Below are positions 8,483 through 14,896 of a DNA stretch of 15,783 nucleotides, one piece after another. The first letter of the stretch is position 1; each line of letters starts with the position of its first letter. The notes beneath the pieces are model-generated. The model was not told the origin of the DNA, ran no database searches, and was given only the letters and a program-made list of their open reading frames with translations. Source of the stretch: JBDNJM01 sp041687755 (GTDB lineage: Bacteria > Planctomycetota > UBA1135 > GCA-002686595); contig JBDNJM010000144.1 of the NCBI GenBank assembly GCA_041687755.1, positions 1 through 15,783 of the forward strand, written 5' to 3'. Both the position numbers and the translations under genes were made by a program.

Positions 8483-10111
8483 TTACCTTTCTGAAGCTAC
8501 ACCACGGATCTGGAACGAGGGGATCGCATCTCTGAAATGAGGCCAGCGGACTTGGTGCTGCTCATTGCGGCGTCTGCATCTGCGAAGAACCAAACCATCC
8601 AGTCGATAGCGCTCCCAGTCTTGCACGTCGCTCGCCGTCTCACCCGAGACCGACCGGAGGGCCTCTGGTCTACGATTGAGCTGGCGGTGGAGTGAGCACG
8701 CGCCGTGCGGGCGGGGGGAAGGATACGGTGCCAGGCACAAAGTCGCCGGTTCGGCGTTGCTGACCAGCTCAAACGCGAGCGAGGCGCCGACCTGATCGAA
8801 CGCGACGTACGCGTGGTGCAGGGTCAGGCCGACCAGGGCCGGGGAGAGCAAGCCCGCGGGGACGTCGAGGGCCGGCTCCGCTTCGCCGGCCTGGTCGAGC
8901 ACGCCCAGGGGATCCTCGAGCAGGCCGTTGCCGAGGGCGACGGTGAGCAACAGGTAGTTGTCCAGGTTGAGCGGCAGGATCAGGCCGGAGTTCAACACCG
9001 GCGTTCCGGGCGTCGTGCCGCTGCGGCTGCCGAGCAGCCAGTACTGGCGACCCGCGTTCGCGGCGCCCGCGCGCACGACGAACTGCTGGCGCGTGCCGGC
9101 TGAGAGCGAGACGAGGTGCTCGTCGGCGCTCAGGAGCAGCTCGGCACCGGACAGCGCGTGGGCCGTGCCGTTGCCGTTGATGTCGCCGCTGCCGAGGTCG
9201 GCGCCCATCGCGAGGTCGGGCGAACCGTCGCCGTTGAAGTCGAGGATGCCGGAGGCCGGGCGCCCTCCGAACAGGGCCCAGACGACGCGGTCGCCGCCTG
9301 CAGAGCCGCGGAAGGTGGCGATGTCGTCGCCGGTGGCGCCCGAGTAGATGACGGCGTAGCCGGGTCCTGGTCCGGGGCTGAAGTTCTCGGCGGCACCGAT
9401 CAGGACGTCGTCGTGGCCGTCGAGGTTGACGTCGCCGGCGGAGGCGACGGCGTCGCCGTAGCGCTCGAAGTCGTTCGTGCCCGGAAGGGTGACGAGCGCG
9501 GTGCCCGCGCTGCTGAAGATGCGCACGAAGCCGGGGCCGGGCTGAAAGGGCGGCTGGGTCTGGGGCCGGGGGGCGCCGACGGCGATGTCGCCCAGGCCGT
9601 CGCCGTCGAGGTCGCCGAGCCCCGCGACCGACTGGCCGAAGGCGTCGAAGAAGACGTCGCCGTTCAGGGTGCTGAGCACGGTGCCGGTCGCGCCGTCGAT
9701 GATCCGCGCGAAGCCGGGGCTCTGACTGCCGACCTGGCCTTCGGGCGCTCCGACGATGAACTCCTCGGCGCCGTCGCCGTTGAGCTCGTCCAGGGCACCG
9801 ACGGCCTCGCCGAAGTCTGCGAAGCCGAAGCTGGGGACACCGGAGGAGACCTCGTAGAGGAGCGTGCCGTCCGCTCCGGAGTAGACCTGGACCCGGCCGC
9901 GCTCGCCGAGGCTGCTGGTCTCCGACGGGGCGCCCGAGATCCGGTCGTTGAACCCATCGCCGTTCACGTCGGCGGCGGCGCTCGCCCAGCCGAAGCGGCC
10001 CAAGAACTGATCGCCTCGAAGCGTGTACAGGTTGCGCCCGCCGAGCTCGATCTGGGCGGCGGCGGGCAGGCTCAGGAGGGCGATGGCGGGCAGCAGGAGG
10101 AGGGTTCGCAT
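8483..10111 (-). CDS. FG-GAP repeat secreted protein with C-terminal planctomycete-type module
   Basis: This gene encodes 542 residues from ATG at 10111. A clear signal peptide (MRTLLLLPAIALLSLPAAA, cleavage before Q20) shows export. Five FG-GAP units with Asp-rich calcium loops lie at about 48-62 (DVNGDGFNDRISGAP), 107-123 (LNGDGAEEFIVGAPEG), 166-181 (GDLDGDGLGDIAVGAP), 226-240 (GDVNLDGHDDVLIGA) and 289-304 (DFNGDGSPDLAMGAD), enough for a beta-propeller. Residues about 330-458 form the C-terminal beta-sandwich module (YWLLGSRSGTTPGTP, GLTLHHAYVAFDQVG). The module should end near residue 458 (NAEPATL), as the related fragment at 3676 does. Instead the frame continues for 84 residues through the 31-base repeat and antisense to a paralog remnant. 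That tail is basic and unlike the rest, so it is probably accidental. The protein likely acts at or outside the cell surface; the ligand is unknown. Confidence 0.85.
   Translation of the reverse strand: MRTLLLLPAIALLSLPAAAQIELGGRNLYTLRGDQFLGRFGWASAAADVNGDGFNDRISGAPSETSSLGERGRVQVYSGADGTLLYEVSSGVPSFGFADFGEAVGALDELNGDGAEEFIVGAPEGQVGSQSPGFARIIDGATGTVLSTLNGDVFFDAFGQSVAGLGDLDGDGLGDIAVGAPRPQTQPPFQPGPGFVRIFSSAGTALVTLPGTNDFERYGDAVASAGDVNLDGHDDVLIGAAENFSPGPGPGYAVIYSGATGDDIATFRGSAGGDRVVWALFGGRPASGILDFNGDGSPDLAMGADLGSGDINGNGTAHALSGAELLLSADEHLVSLSAGTRQQFVVRAGAANAGRQYWLLGSRSGTTPGTPVLNSGLILPLNLDNYLLLTVALGNGLLEDPLGVLDQAGEAEPALDVPAGLLSPALVGLTLHHAYVAFDQVGASLAFELVSNAEPATLCLAPYPSPRPHGACSLHRQLNRRPEALRSVSGETASDVQDWERYRLDGLVLRRCRRRNEQHQVRWPHFRDAIPSFQIRGVASER
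8647..8695 (+). pseudogene. 3' tip of a third copy of the tandem paralog
   Basis: The + strand ends here with an in-frame IELAVE followed by TGA (8693-8695), the same last residues as paralog 2. About 30 bases (8674-8703) match the end of paralog 1 and the bases beyond its stop (1821-1850) with about three differences, including the shared GAGTGAGCACGCG. Upstream of about 8647 no similarity to the paralogs can be seen. This is a small, degraded remnant that implies a third copy once stood here; it lies antisense to the extended tail of the 542-residue gene. The left boundary is uncertain. Confidence 0.55.
8708..8738 (-). repeat. 31-bp repeat, right copy (inverted relative to 51-81)
   Basis: This is the exact reverse complement of 51-81, again containing the palindrome GTGCCAGGCAC at its outer end. 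It starts 12 bases after the stop of the third-paralog remnant. It overlaps the point where the FG-GAP gene on the minus strand should end. The insertion or rearrangement that placed it removed that gene's stop codon. Confidence 0.9.
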
Positions 10112-10358
10112 GTGGGCATCTTGGGCGCTGCGGCCGACGGGCTGGATGAAGACTCGGTCGAAGGGGACGCGCAGCCCGGCGGAGCTCGCCAGGAGAGACC
10201 TCGGCGCCCCCCCTAGGGCTTCCCCTGGCCCAGAGTCGAGGCGCGGGGCTCGCTAGGGAGTCCTCGGCCAACCCGGGGCCGGGACGGTTCTGCAAGGCTT
10301 CGAGATCGTTCGTCGAGCGCAACCCGCAGCGGTCGAGCCACTAGCACGACCGTTCCTC
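10112..10358. promoter_or_regulatory. Divergent intergenic region
   Basis: This 247-base spacer lies between the start of the leftward FG-GAP gene and the rightward metallo-beta-lactamase gene, so promoters for both must lie here or just inside the genes. I see no convincing -35/-10 pair, operator palindrome or small gene in it. The call rests on position only. Confidence 0.3.
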
Positions 10359-11318
10359 TTGCGACTTCGACACCTTGCAAGCCCGCTGTTGCTTGTTGGG
10401 CTCACGGCCTGCGCGGGAGCTCCGCCCGCCCCGCCGCCGGGCGACGCCCTGGAGGACACGGTGCACCGCGTCAGCCTGCCGGGCCCCGGATCCGTCAACA
10501 GCTACTGGATCGAGACGCCCAGCGGCGCGGTCATCATCGACGCGCAGCGGCGCAGGACGGCCGCGCGGACCATGCTGCGAGAGATCGAGGACCGTGATCT
10601 GGAGATCCTTGCGATCCTCCTGACCCACGCTCACCCCGACCACGTCGGAGGCGCCGATGCGCTGATCACGGCTGCGCCGCCCCAGGCGCGGGTGATGGCG
10701 ACGGGCGGGACGCTCGAGGCCCTGGCGGACGATCCTGGCGGCTACCTGGCCTTGGCCCGGCAGTTGCTGGGGGACGACTTCGGCGGTCGCCTCCCCGGGG
10801 TGCGCCGGCTGGGTAGCCAGGAGGGCTTCGAGGTCGGGGGCATCGAGTTTCAGACCCGCGAGATCGGGCCGGGCGAGGCTCCGAACATGACGCTGTACTA
10901 CCCGACCGAGAGCAACGCGCTGTTCTGCGGCGATCTGGTCGCCAACGGCATGACGCCGTTCCTGTTCGAGGGCCGTACAGCGGAGTGGATCGAGCAGCTG
11001 AAGCGGTTGCGGTCCCGGTACCCGCGCGTCCGGCTGCTGTATCCGGGCCATGGGGCGCCGGGGCCGGTAGACGCCCTGGTCGAGACCCAGATCGAGTATC
11101 TCGAGCGCTTCCGCGAGCGGGTCCAGACCACGCTGGAGGATGACGGGCGCATGAGCCCGAGCGAGCGCGCCGGAGTGATCGCGGCCACCCAAGGGGACTA
11201 CCCGGGGTACCTGCGGGTCGCTGAGCTAGACGATTTGATCGGCTTGAACGCGGACGAAGTCTCGGCCGAGATCCTCGGGCGCTTCTGGCCAGGTCTAGGC
11301 CGGCGCGCCGATATCTGA
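10359..11318 (+). CDS. Metallo-beta-lactamase-fold lipoprotein hydrolase
   Basis: This gene encodes 319 residues. A TTG start at 10359 is chosen because it yields a lipoprotein signal peptide with lipobox LTAC (Cys18) followed by an Ala/Pro-rich tether. The frame is open further upstream, but no better start is seen, and no clear ribosome site supports the TTG. The fold is recognised by THAHPDHVGG (89-98, ligands H90, H92, D94, H95), GDLVANG (Asp192) and YPGHGAPGP (His231). The place where most family members have their third zinc histidine reads GPGEAPNMTLYYP (Glu173), which I recall from a subgroup of MBL hydrolases. The typical chemistry is zinc-dependent hydrolysis of a thioester, lactone or phosphoester; the substrate cannot be read from the sequence. 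It would act while lipid-anchored in the periplasm. It stands alone, 106 bases before the metal-uptake genes and in the same direction. Confidence 0.85.
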   Translation: MRLRHLASPLLLVGLTACAGAPPAPPPGDALEDTVHRVSLPGPGSVNSYWIETPSGAVIIDAQRRRTAARTMLREIEDRDLEILAILLTHAHPDHVGGADALITAAPPQARVMATGGTLEALADDPGGYLALARQLLGDDFGGRLPGVRRLGSQEGFEVGGIEFQTREIGPGEAPNMTLYYPTESNALFCGDLVANGMTPFLFEGRTAEWIEQLKRLRSRYPRVRLLYPGHGAPGPVDALVETQIEYLERFRERVQTTLEDDGRMSPSERAGVIAATQGDYPGYLRVAELDDLIGLNADEVSAEILGRFWPGLGRRADI

Positions 11319-11424
11319 ACGCCCTTCCTGGATCCTGGCAGCAACCGGCGTCCCGCTCGACTCAGAACTGGCCGATTCTCGAATTGTGGTACTCGTTTCG
11401 GGAAGCCCTAGCTACACCTTGGCC

Positions 11425-11823
11425 ATGTCCCGTCTGTCCCTGCCCCACCCGCGAACCGGAGCGCGCCTCGCGGTGCTGCTGGTGGTCGCCGGTTGGTTGG
11501 CCGGCGGACTGCACCACGTGATCGTCGATCACGATCCCGAGACGGGCGCACTGGACCACGCCTGCTCTGGCGGGCACGTGGGCTCTGCCGACGCAGATCG
11601 GGACGCGGGTCTCAACGATTCCTCGGGCTCCAATGGGCCCGCGGTTCAGGCGGCATCGACGGGCGAATCGCACGCCTGCGCCATCGCGTTCGCCTCGGAG
11701 CGCGCGCCCGTCGAGGGCGGCCCGCAGCCCGGCGCCGGGTTCGCGCAAGGAAAGGTCGCGCCGGCGCTCGCGCCAAGTTCGCGCGAACGAGGAGGTGAGC
11801 CGCTCTACCGGCTCGCGCCCTAG
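11425..11823 (+). CDS. Small membrane-anchored His/Cys-containing protein, putative metal binder
   Basis: The ATG at 11425 gives 132 residues; a GTG at 11386 would add 13 residues of no obvious character. One hydrophobic segment (about 13-29, ARLAVLLVVAGWLAGGL) is followed by a segment with metal-ligand residues: H30, H31, D35, H36, D37, then DHACSGGH (44-51) and SHAC (82-85). The C-terminal third is Ala/Gly/Pro/Arg-rich and probably disordered. I do not recognise a named family. The nearest likeness in style is small DUF2946-like proteins found beside metal-transport genes. It sits first in line before an outer-membrane barrel and a ZnuABC-like importer in the same direction, which supports a periplasmic metal-binding or sensing role. 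That role is inferred. Confidence 0.6.
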   Translation: MSRLSLPHPRTGARLAVLLVVAGWLAGGLHHVIVDHDPETGALDHACSGGHVGSADADRDAGLNDSSGSNGPAVQAASTGESHACAIAFASERAPVEGGPQPGAGFAQGKVAPALAPSSRERGGEPLYRLAP

Positions 11824-11870
11824 GGATCGCCGCCGGTCGAGCGGCTGTTCACCGCCTGAGGCACGCAGAG

Positions 11871-11904
11871 CCCCCGCTCAGTCGGGGGTGCCCGATCGTT
11901 CGGG
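11871..11904 (+). promoter_or_regulatory. Two consecutive hairpins in the leader of the outer-membrane gene
   Basis: A 6-bp stem CCCCCG/CGGGGG (11871-11876 with 11883-11888, loop CTCAGT) is followed after two bases by a 5-bp stem CCCGA/TCGGG (11891-11895 with 11900-11904, loop TCGT). Both lie in the 195-base gap between the small His/Cys gene and the barrel gene. They could be an attenuator, an RNA leader element or a processing site that sets different expression levels. No known riboswitch motif is recognised, and no T-run follows. Confidence 0.4.
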
Positions 11905-12008
11905 TGGTGTGTGTCGTCGGCGGTCCTTCGGTGCACTTGGATCGCGGTGAATTCGCGTGGTCGTCGCGGCGCCGTTCGTTCCTTTCACCGCCTCTCGCCC
12001 CCCCCTCC

Positions 12009-12012
12009 AGGA
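12009..12012 (+). promoter_or_regulatory. Ribosome binding site that decides the GTG start at 12019
   Basis: AGGA stands 6 bases before GTG 12019. The frame is open back to 11911, but only this GTG is both preceded by a Shine-Dalgarno sequence and followed by a well-formed signal peptide. Confidence 0.6.
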
Positions 12013-12018
12013 CTTTCC

Positions 12019-13272
12019 GTGTCCAGCTCGACTCTGCGTGCCGTGCGGCCGTTCCGCCTCAGCGCTTCCCCGTCCTTACTCATCGGCTGCGCCGCCTCCA
12101 GCGCGCTTCTGGCACCGGCAGCCCTGGCCCAGGGCCCCGCGTTCACCTCACCCGGCGCTCCGCCGCGCTCAACCCTCGGCCAGACCACCCGCTTCAGCAC
12201 CGAGTTCAACCCCGCGATGGGCGTCGTGATCGACACGATCGCGGACTGGCGCGACACGCCTATGGATGATGGTTTCGACATCCAGGCACGGCTGGTCGAG
12301 TTCAACGTGGCGGCCTTTCTGGACCCCAACGCGTGGGGCTACGTGGTGTTCACCTCAGAGGACCTCGGGTCGCCCGAGATCGAGGAGGCTGCGATTCAGC
12401 TCATGGGCCTTGGGGACCGCACGACCATGAAGGTCGGCAGCTTCTTCATCGACTTCGGCAAGCAGATGCAGCAGCACATTGAGGAGTTGCGCACCGTCGA
12501 GCGGCCGCTGGTGCTGCGCGAGTACCTCGGCGAAGAGCTGGGCGGCACCGGGGCCCAGATTGATCACTGGCTCCCCCTGGGTGATGCGACACCGGTGCGC
12601 GTGAGCTTCGGAGTCTTCGGAAGTCTCGTCGGCGAGGTCGAGGATGACGACGGCGGACCGGTCGCCGCCGTGCCGGAGTTCAAGGACGTGGACGAGGTCT
12701 CGTTCACCGCGCGCGTGACGAGCCTGCACGAAACCTCCGAGTCGGGCACGCTGCAGCTCGGCGCGAGCGCACGCGTGATTCCGGACTTCACGTTCACGGA
12801 CGACGCGTCGGGGCTCACCTCCGAGGGGCTGTCGAACGGGGTCTACGGCCTCGACCTGACCTACGGCTGGACGAGCGAGACCGGCGAGCAGGGCCTGACG
12901 ACGGGCGTCGAGTGGCTGTTCGTCGATGGCGACCTCGGTGCCGCGGTGGACGATGCCGGCACGCCGCTGGACGCGTCAGACGACTTCCTGGGCCTGAACA
13001 ACGATTCGGGCATGGGCTTCTACGGATTCGTCGACTACGGCTTCAGTTCGACCGACAACGTCGGCGTCCAGTACAGCGAGGTCGACCTTCTGTCGGATAC
13101 CGATATCACGGCTTCGGAGGTCGAGGTCTATTGGACCCACTATTTCACCGAGCTGCGGCGCATGCGTTTGGGCGCGAGTCGCTTCGATGTAGAAGGTGGT
13201 GACGAAGAGTCGCGCATCTACCTGCAGTTCACGGCCTACTTCGGTAGTCACTCCCACGGCGTCAACTGGTAA
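12019..13272 (+). CDS. Outer-membrane beta-barrel protein of a zinc-uptake locus
   Basis: This gene encodes 417 residues from GTG 12019. The signal peptide ends near ALA/QG (about residue 38). The mature protein shows alternating, aromatic-ended strands and ends in YFGSHSHGVNW, with the C-terminal aromatic residue typical of outer-membrane barrels. Residues about 137-185 (KVGSFFIDFGKQMQQHIEEL, then RPLVLREYLGEELGGTG) match my recollection of porin-like proteins encoded next to zinc ABC importers, which carry a vGkf..fG..n..H....P......lGeEgl motif. It would let metal or a metal complex pass the outer membrane. Only 5 bases separate its stop from the substrate-binding gene, so the two are translated together. 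A phosphate-selective-porin-like barrel is an alternative family. Confidence in the barrel is higher than in the metal specificity. Confidence 0.75.
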   Translation: MSSSTLRAVRPFRLSASPSLLIGCAASSALLAPAALAQGPAFTSPGAPPRSTLGQTTRFSTEFNPAMGVVIDTIADWRDTPMDDGFDIQARLVEFNVAAFLDPNAWGYVVFTSEDLGSPEIEEAAIQLMGLGDRTTMKVGSFFIDFGKQMQQHIEELRTVERPLVLREYLGEELGGTGAQIDHWLPLGDATPVRVSFGVFGSLVGEVEDDDGGPVAAVPEFKDVDEVSFTARVTSLHETSESGTLQLGASARVIPDFTFTDDASGLTSEGLSNGVYGLDLTYGWTSETGEQGLTTGVEWLFVDGDLGAAVDDAGTPLDASDDFLGLNNDSGMGFYGFVDYGFSSTDNVGVQYSEVDLLSDTDITASEVEVYWTHYFTELRRMRLGASRFDVEGGDEESRIYLQFTAYFGSHSHGVNW

Positions 13273-13277
13273 TCCTG

Positions 13278-14219
13278 ATGCGTATTCAAATCTTGCTGTG
13301 GGTCGCGCTGGCCTTCCTTATGACCAGCTCTTCCGCTCCGGCCTCCTCCGCGGACCGGCTCGCGGTGTTGACCACCATTCCTGATCTCGCGGACATCGCG
13401 CGGGAGATCGGTGGGGACCGTGTGGACGTCAAGTCCTTGGCGAAGGGCACCGAGAACCTGCACAGGCTCGCGGTGCGGCCTTCGCATCTCATTGCGATGT
13501 CGCGGGCCGAGTTGTTCCTCGAGATGGGCCTGAGCCTCGAACACGCGTTCGTGCCGGGCCTGCTCGAAGCGGCGCGCAACAGCAAGATTTGGCCGGGCGA
13601 GCCCGGGTTCGTGAACGTGAGCGTGGGCTTCGATCCGATCGACGTGCCCGACGTCGTGGACCGCGGCCAATCGGCCGACGTGCACCCCGAGGGCAACCCA
13701 CACTTCAACCTGAGCCCCGCCGCAGGTCGGCACATGGCGCAGGTCGTGTTGGATGCCCTGATTCGGGTGGACGAGGCCGGTGAAGAGGTTTATCGCGCGA
13801 ACCACGCGGCGTACCTGGAGCGCTTGACCGAAGCGGAGGCGCGCTGGGCCAAGATCGGCGAACGCCTGGCGGGCAAGCGCGTGGTGGTCTACCACTCGGA
13901 GTTTGACTACTTGACGCGAGCGTACGGCGTCGAAAGCGTCGGCACGGTCGAGCCCCAGCCGGGCGTCTCGCCGACGCCGGCGCATCTGGCCCGGCTGATC
14001 ACGAGCATCGAAGAGCTCGAGGTCGGCGCGCTGCTGACGGCGCGTTGGTCGAACGACAAGCACGTGCGCTTCGTCGCCGGGCGGACGGGCGTCGAGGTGC
14101 TCGAGCTGCCGACGATGGTCGGGGGCTCGAAGCGCGCGACGTCGTGGATCGCGCTGATGGACGAACTGCACGCTCGGGTCGGCGCTGCCCTGGCGCCGGA
14201 ATCTGAGCCGGCGCGTTGA
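13278..14219 (+). CDS. znuA: Metal ABC transporter, periplasmic substrate-binding protein (ZnuA/TroA family)
   Basis: This gene encodes 313 residues with a signal peptide (MRIQILLWVALAFLMTSSSA). The family is clear from LAVLTTIPDLADIAREIGGD and the spaced metal ligands H62 (GTENLH), H142 (NPHFNLSP) and H206 (VVYHSEF). These match the spacing of the three zinc histidines of E. coli ZnuA (60, 143, 207). E59 is also present. The His-rich loop common in zinc-specific members is absent from the stretch before NPHFNLSP (about 115-140), so zinc is likely but manganese or iron cannot be excluded. It captures the metal in the periplasm and hands it to the permease. Its stop overlaps the ATPase start by 4 bases (TTGA), typical of coupled translation. 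Confidence 0.9.
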   Translation: MRIQILLWVALAFLMTSSSAPASSADRLAVLTTIPDLADIAREIGGDRVDVKSLAKGTENLHRLAVRPSHLIAMSRAELFLEMGLSLEHAFVPGLLEAARNSKIWPGEPGFVNVSVGFDPIDVPDVVDRGQSADVHPEGNPHFNLSPAAGRHMAQVVLDALIRVDEAGEEVYRANHAAYLERLTEAEARWAKIGERLAGKRVVVYHSEFDYLTRAYGVESVGTVEPQPGVSPTPAHLARLITSIEELEVGALLTARWSNDKHVRFVAGRTGVEVLELPTMVGGSKRATSWIALMDELHARVGAALAPESEPAR

Positions 14220-14896
14220 CGAAGCCGGGCTCTAAGCGGCTGCTCGCGGTGCGCGAGGCGAGTTTCGGGTACGGCGAGGCCGTGCTGACTGCTGTGTCGC
14301 TGGAGCTCTGCGCAGGTGAACTGGCCGCCGTGGTCGGGCCCAACGGCGGGGGCAAGACGACGCTCCTGCGCGGGCTGCTCGGGCTGCTCGAGCCGTTGCG
14401 GGGCACCGTCGAGGCGGACCGCTCCGCGCTCGGCTACGTGCCACAGCGGGAGTCGCTCGACGCGCTGTACCCGCTCTCGGCCCTCGAAGTGGTCGAAATG
14501 GGGGCCTTTCGGCGCCTCGGACGCTTCGGTGGGCTGTCGGCAACGGATCGCGCGAGCGCCGCGGCCTGCCTGGTGCGCGTCGGGCTGGAGGGCGCCGGAC
14601 GCCGGCCGTTTTCGCAGCTCTCGGGCGGCCAGCGCCAGCGCGTGCTGATCGCGCGGGCGCTGCTGATGGGGCCCGCGCTCTTGTTGCTGGACGAGCCGAC
14701 GAGCGGCGCGGATCCGGAGGCCGGCGAGCGCGTGCTGGACCTGCTGCGCGAGCTGGCGGTGGAGCGCGGACTCGGGGTCGTGCTGGTGACCCACGCGCCA
14801 GAGCTGCTCGGGAATCGGGCGGACGTGCTGTGGCGCGTGGCGGACGGCGCGGTAGGCGTCGAGCGCTGCGGGCGCGCGGCGGAGGTGCCGGGGTGA
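14216..14896 (+). CDS. znuC: Metal ABC transporter, ATP-binding protein (ZnuC-like)
   Basis: This gene encodes 226 residues from TTG 14216, which overlaps the preceding stop as TTGA. It has the complete set of ABC motifs: Walker A GPNGGGKTT (41-49), Q-loop YVPQR (Q77), signature LSGGQ (135-139), Walker B LLLLDE (155-160, catalytic E160), D-loop SGAD (163-166) and H-loop H193. The LYPLSALEVVEMG stretch after the Q-loop is usual for zinc/manganese importers. It powers uptake on the cytoplasmic face of the inner membrane, with the permease encoded next. The 4-base overlap with the permease (GTGA) fixes that gene's start. The short tail after about residue 205 lacks the extra C-terminal domain of E. 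coli ZnuC. Confidence 0.92.
   Translation: MTKPGSKRLLAVREASFGYGEAVLTAVSLELCAGELAAVVGPNGGGKTTLLRGLLGLLEPLRGTVEADRSALGYVPQRESLDALYPLSALEVVEMGAFRRLGRFGGLSATDRASAAACLVRVGLEGAGRRPFSQLSGGQRQRVLIARALLMGPALLLLDEPTSGADPEAGERVLDLLRELAVERGLGVVLVTHAPELLGNRADVLWRVADGAVGVERCGRAAEVPG

Noticed and set aside
46..8743. Target-site duplication at the ends of the 31-bp inverted repeats
   Set aside because: The flanking bases AAAAC and AAAGT do not match as a direct duplication, so transposition is not demonstrated.
9116..10216. Long + strand frame (366 residues) and - strand frame 8769-10322 (517 residues)
   Set aside because: Both are shadows of the FG-GAP gene in very GC-rich DNA. One is a low-complexity Val/Ala/Gly/Glu sequence and the other an Arg/Pro-rich one, with no domain, while the real frame has a signal peptide and repeats.
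10341..11192. 283-residue - strand frame opposite the MBL gene
   Set aside because: It is antisense to a gene with clear MBL motifs and shows no recognisable domain.
11518..11532. Palindrome GTGATCG-T-CGATCAC as a possible operator
   Set aside because: It lies within the coding region of the small protein, downstream of its start, and resembles no regulator site I know.
13248..14171. 307-residue - strand frame opposite znuA
   Set aside because: It is an Arg/His/Gln-rich shadow of a well-supported substrate-binding protein.
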